Below the pieces are notes generated by a model. It ran no database searches and was not told where the DNA came from. It saw only the letters and a list, made by a program, of their open reading frames with translations. Made by a program: the position numbers and the translations under genes. DNA of 11,625 bases. Source: Euperipatoides rowelli. Lineage: Eukaryota > Onychophora > Udeonychophora > Euonychophora > Peripatopsidae. The stretch lies in assembly GCA_003024985.2 (NCBI GenBank), contig PXIH01S0005444.1. One strand, written 5' to 3'. Positions 8,747 through 11,625 of the stretch are shown here, in pieces; position 1 is the first letter of the stretch; each line of letters starts with the position of its first letter.

Positions 8747-8953
8747 ATGATCATGATTGAAGAAGCAGAAAAGCAAGATGGCAAATTAAATTACATTACT
8801 GGAGGCAAACTCGCCTCCGGTACTGAACTTAAAGATTCAGAACCAGGTGTTAGCAACAAAACAATAATAAATGAAAGTATGACAAGTTTAAAAACCACAG
8901 AGTTGGAAATAAAACTTGCATATAGTCTAGGAAAAAATGTGCATTTTATATAA
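8747..8953 (+). CDS. Doubtful small open frame of 68 codons
   Basis: An ATG-initiated plus-strand frame gives a hydrophilic translation rich in Lys, Glu, Ser and Thr (for example EEAEKQDGKLNYITGGKLAS). It has no signal peptide, membrane segment or known motif. The plus strand is purine-rich here, which opens frames by chance. Two shorter protein-like stretches follow up to about 9232, separated by stops, so it could be a remnant of a decayed coding sequence. A near-perfect hairpin, ACTGGAGGC with GCCTCCGGT, lies inside it at about 8798-8821. Confidence 0.15.
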   Translation: MIMIEEAEKQDGKLNYITGGKLASGTELKDSEPGVSNKTIINESMTSLKTTELEIKLAYSLGKNVHFI

Positions 8954-9227
8954 ATGTATTAAATTAAAAATCGATAAGAAAGTAAGATGAAAATTTAAAT
9001 ATTAAATACCAGCTTGATACAGTGATATCCGCCAATAAATAATTGTTTAACAACAAAACATAGCTTAGTACCGAATAACTTAAAATTGAATAGCAAAAAC
9101 ACAGCTGCACTTAAAAATTTGAAGTTTTCCAGAAAACTCAAGTCAGGAAAACAATAATACCAGCAAACTCAGTCATGCCCAAAAATACTACAAACATAAA
9201 ATCAACAAGACACTTAAAGCTCTAGAG
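8954..9227. other. Spacer before the palindrome
   Basis: A-rich sequence with no supported gene. Its end contains a near-palindrome, CTTAAAGCTCTAGAGGTTTA, overlapping the start of the long inverted repeat. Confidence 0.4.
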
Positions 9228-11040
9228 GTTTAAGAGCCTTTTTTTAAAAAAACTTAAACCAGTCCAGCATTAGGTTGCGCTACATGGTATTTTAGATTTT
9301 TCTGATTTTTTAAAATGTGATTAAATGCACAGAGGAGATAAAAATCTGCAATATTAGCCCCCAATGACCTTTAGTTTAAGCACTAGAGGTCATAAAAGGT
9401 CAAGGTAATGATTGCCATTTTTTTTTATTTTTCATTTTTCTTAACTTTGGAGCTCTACATATTAAAGCAACAGAAGTGGCCCACTCTGGATTTGTGTTTA
9501 TGTTTTAGTAATGATTATTTTAAAGTGTTTTACATAGTTACCAAGTTGGGCAACTCTTGTTTTTTTTGGGATATTTGAGGCTCGAACCTTGTAAAAAATC
9601 TATTTTCTCTGATATAAACAGCCTTCTCATGAGTAGCAGCACAAGTGGCCCAAATCAATGTACTCATTTCTAGAAAGTGCCAAGGTTGTAGAAAAAAAAA
9701 GAAAAAAAGTTGGACCTTGAGCAATTGTTATTGTGACCTAAAGTAACTGCCCAACACATCTTATTAGGCCTTTTGTCTTCTGGCTATCTGCAGAACAGCA
9801 GGAGTCAAAAAAAAAATTTCTGACAATATTAATGTAGACTAGTGCTTCCTCTATCTATAAAAAGTTGGTGCATTTTGGGATCTCTGCCCATATTGAAAAT
9901 ATTTGATTTAGAATGTTTTTTTATCCACACAATTTATCGTAGACAGTATGTCAAATTCTTCTAAACACTGCTCAATGTATTTTTAAAACTAAAAACATAA
10001 TATTTTCCTTGTCTTTTTTAAAATTTTAATTTCATAACAATATAGAATTTTGATTAACATTATGTTCATTTCTAATAACCTTCAGAATAGGACTTATGAA
10101 ATATGGTATCACTTGATAAGGTAACATTTTAGAATATCAATGAAAACAGTGTTTCTATAACTGAAATAGTTATAGATGACGCTGTTACCATATTTAATTT
10201 CATAAGGCTTATTATTCTGCAGTCTATTAGAAATGTACATACTAATAATCAAAATTCTATATTCTTTTGAAATTAAAGTTAAAAAAAAAAAAACAAGTGA
10301 ATTATGTTTTTAGTTTTATAAATACAAGGAGCAGTGTTTAGAAGAATTTGACATAGAATGTCTATGGTAAATCCTCTGGATAAAAAACAACAACATTCTA
10401 AATCAAATATTTTCAAAATGGGGATAGATCCCAAAATGCACCAAAATTTTATAGATAGAGGAAGAATTGGACTACATTAATATTGCCATAAATTTTTTTG
10501 ACTCTACTGTTCTGCAGATAGCCAGAAGACAAAAGGCTAAAATGTGATGTGTTGGGAAGCCACAAGGGGTCACTGTAGGTCACAGCAACAATTGCCCAAA
10601 GTCCAACTTGTTTTTTTTTTCGTTTACTACAGCCTTGGTAATTTCTAAAAATGACTATATTGATTTGGGCCACTTGTGCTGCTAATCATGAGAAGGTTGT
10701 TTATATCGGAGCAAATAGATTTTTTACGGAATTCGAGCCTCCCATATCCCCAAAAAGCAATGGCCAAACTTTCAAACTATCTAAAACAAATACAAACCCA
10801 TAGTGGGCCACTTCTGCTGCTCTAATATGTAGAGCTCCAAAGTTAAGAAAAATACGAAAATATGGCAACCGATACCTTGACGTTTCATGACCTCTAGTGC
10901 TTTTACTAAAGATCATTGGAGGCTAATATTGCAAAATGGTCACCTCCTCTGTGGGTTTAATCATACATAAAGAAATCAGAAAAATCAAAAATGCCATGTA
11001 TAACCACCAGAGTGAAGTTTATAAAAAAGACTCTTAAAGC
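9228..11040. repeat. 1.8-kb imperfect palindrome (long inverted repeat)
   Basis: The left arm runs from 9228 to about 10110 and the right arm from about 10188 to 11040, with about 77 bp between. Matching landmarks, left against right arm reversed, include TTAACTTTGGAGCTCTACAT, AGTGGCCCA, AAAAAATCTATTT, CTTCTGGCTATCTGCAGAAC, GTGCATTTTGGGATCT and AAATATTTGATTTAGAATGT. Overall identity by eye is roughly 80%, with indels. The spacer has further stems: GGTAAC (10120-10125) with GTTACC (10184-10189), and at the tip CTATAACT with AGTTATAG (10155-10175, loop GAAAT). No frame is open in both arms. CTTAAAGCT occurs just outside or overlapping each end (9213-9221, 11033-11041). It could be a 9-bp target duplication, as in Mutator-like elements, but it overlaps the palindromic ends. 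Fold-back element and inverted local duplication are both possible. Confidence 0.8.
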
Positions 11041-11162
11041 TTTTATACTGACAACATGAAGTACAGGATGACGAGGGGTAAAGACTAAAAAGTTAAATCT
11101 CTCAAACTCTTGGACGGACCAACATGCCAACACTAAAAACGAATATAGGAAATCGAATTGAT

Positions 11163-11163
11163 N
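11163..11163. other. Assembly gap (N)
   Basis: A single N separates piece C from piece D. No shared sequence was seen across it. Confidence 0.85.
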
Positions 11164-11173
11164 AGTATGCTAA

Positions 11174-11350
11174 ACACTACCGGGCCATTTGTTCCCCCTC
11201 ACCTCCCCCCTTTCCCCAAAAAATATACCAAAGTCTATTTTTATTGTCTACACTATGAATCTACCTATTTGGTAAATTTGAAGTTTGCCCTATTTTGGGA
11301 ATTATATAAATACTACCGGGCCATTTGTTTGCCCTCCCCCCTCCCCCACG
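11174..11350 (+). repeat. 136-bp spaced duplication with C-rich tracts
   Basis: ACTACCGGGCCATTTGTT occurs at 11176 and again at 11312, each time followed by a run of C-rich sequence (CCCCCTCACC and GCCCTCCCCC types). The spacing is 136 bp. The frame open across this area (11158-11547) is interrupted upstream by the N and has no recognised domain, so I treat it as repeat sequence rather than a gene. Confidence 0.5.
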
Positions 11351-11480
11351 TGTGGATGCTAGTAGTGTCTTACCCCCAAAAGTTTGTCCCCAGATTTAAG
11401 CCATATGTGTACCAAGTTTGGTGTAAATTGCTCCAGGCGTTCTTGAGTTATGGTGGAACATACACAGGTCAATATCAGAA
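11351..11480 (+). mobile_element. Possible retroelement (RTE/SINE-like) 3' tail
   Basis: The segment around 11408-11470 reads GTGTACCAAGTTTGGTGTAA, then GGCGTTCTTGAGTTATGGTG, then GGAACATACACA. This word pattern, ending in a short AC-rich tract, resembles the conserved 3' tails shared by RTE-clade LINEs and their SINEs in many invertebrates (recalled from general knowledge, not searched). No reverse transcriptase or tRNA-like head was found, so only a degenerate tail would be present. The duplicated C-rich block upstream may belong to the same copy. Confidence 0.35.
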
Positions 11481-11504
11481 AAATCTGGAATTTGTTTTTC
11501 TGAT
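11474..11504. repeat. Perfect 10-bp stem hairpin
   Basis: ATCAGAAAAA (11474-11483) pairs with TTTTTCTGAT (11495-11504) across an 11-nt loop, just past the retroelement-like tail. Its role is unknown. The sequence is A/T-rich, so chance is possible. Confidence 0.4.
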
Positions 11505-11625
11505 TTTTTTTATAAAAAATAATGTTTTAAAAAGTAATTTAAATTAATAATAAACATTAATATGACTGATGGAATGCATAGAAGTTGCAAATTGAAACAA
11601 AAATATTTTATTTATTTATTAAAAG

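Noticed and set aside
9387-9402. AGGTCA-TAAA-AGGTCA, a perfect DR4 nuclear-receptor-like site
   Set aside because: The matching region of the other palindrome arm has lost it, there is no promoter nearby, and six-base half sites arise by chance. Not supported as regulatory.
9530-9724. Minus-strand open frame inside the left palindrome arm
   Set aside because: It has a Phe run from poly-A, no motif, and no counterpart frame in the right arm.
10701-10916. Minus-strand open frame inside the right palindrome arm
   Set aside because: The equivalent stretch of the left arm is interrupted, no domain is visible, and the frame also overlaps the repeat structure. It is probably a chance opening.
11158-11547. 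129-codon plus-strand open frame
   Set aside because: It starts across an N, runs through a C-rich duplication and a repeat-like tail, and has no recognised domain.

Overview
This is AT-rich, intron-bearing animal nuclear DNA made mostly of non-coding sequence and transposon debris. I see no bacterial-style operon, rRNA or tRNA. A hAT-type miniature transposon, a possible RTE/SINE-like tail and a terminal exon resembling the DBHS (NONO/SFPQ/PSPC1) RNA-binding proteins suggest a metazoan, probably an invertebrate. I cannot name the species.

Three single Ns (1900, 6500, 11163) divide the window into four pieces. A (1-1899) holds the left end of a terminal-inverted-repeat element (48-317), a 191-bp hairpin (376-566) and an intact 502-bp hAT MITE (1304-1805) with a perfect 8-bp target duplication. 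B (1901-6499) holds the best gene evidence, a minus-strand terminal exon at 2504-2737. It also has a coding-like island with splice-like signals on the same strand (4313-4660) and an element end built from 380-bp tandem repeats and closed by a 35-bp inverted repeat (5645-6380). C (6501-11162) starts with an exact copy of the last 176 bp of A, then is featureless AT-rich DNA up to a 1.8-kb imperfect palindrome (9228-11040). D (11164-end) carries a 136-bp duplication and the possible retroelement tail.

The 176-bp identity between the end of A and the start of C, each abutting an N, suggests that A and C are adjacent and that B was placed between them by the scaffolder, or is a haplotype-specific segment. 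Relations that cross the Ns should be treated cautiously, including the match between the inverted repeats at 48 and 6380.

I found no coherent new multi-gene system. The most unusual items are the long palindrome, the inverted-repeat element carrying satellite-like units, and the assembly anomaly.
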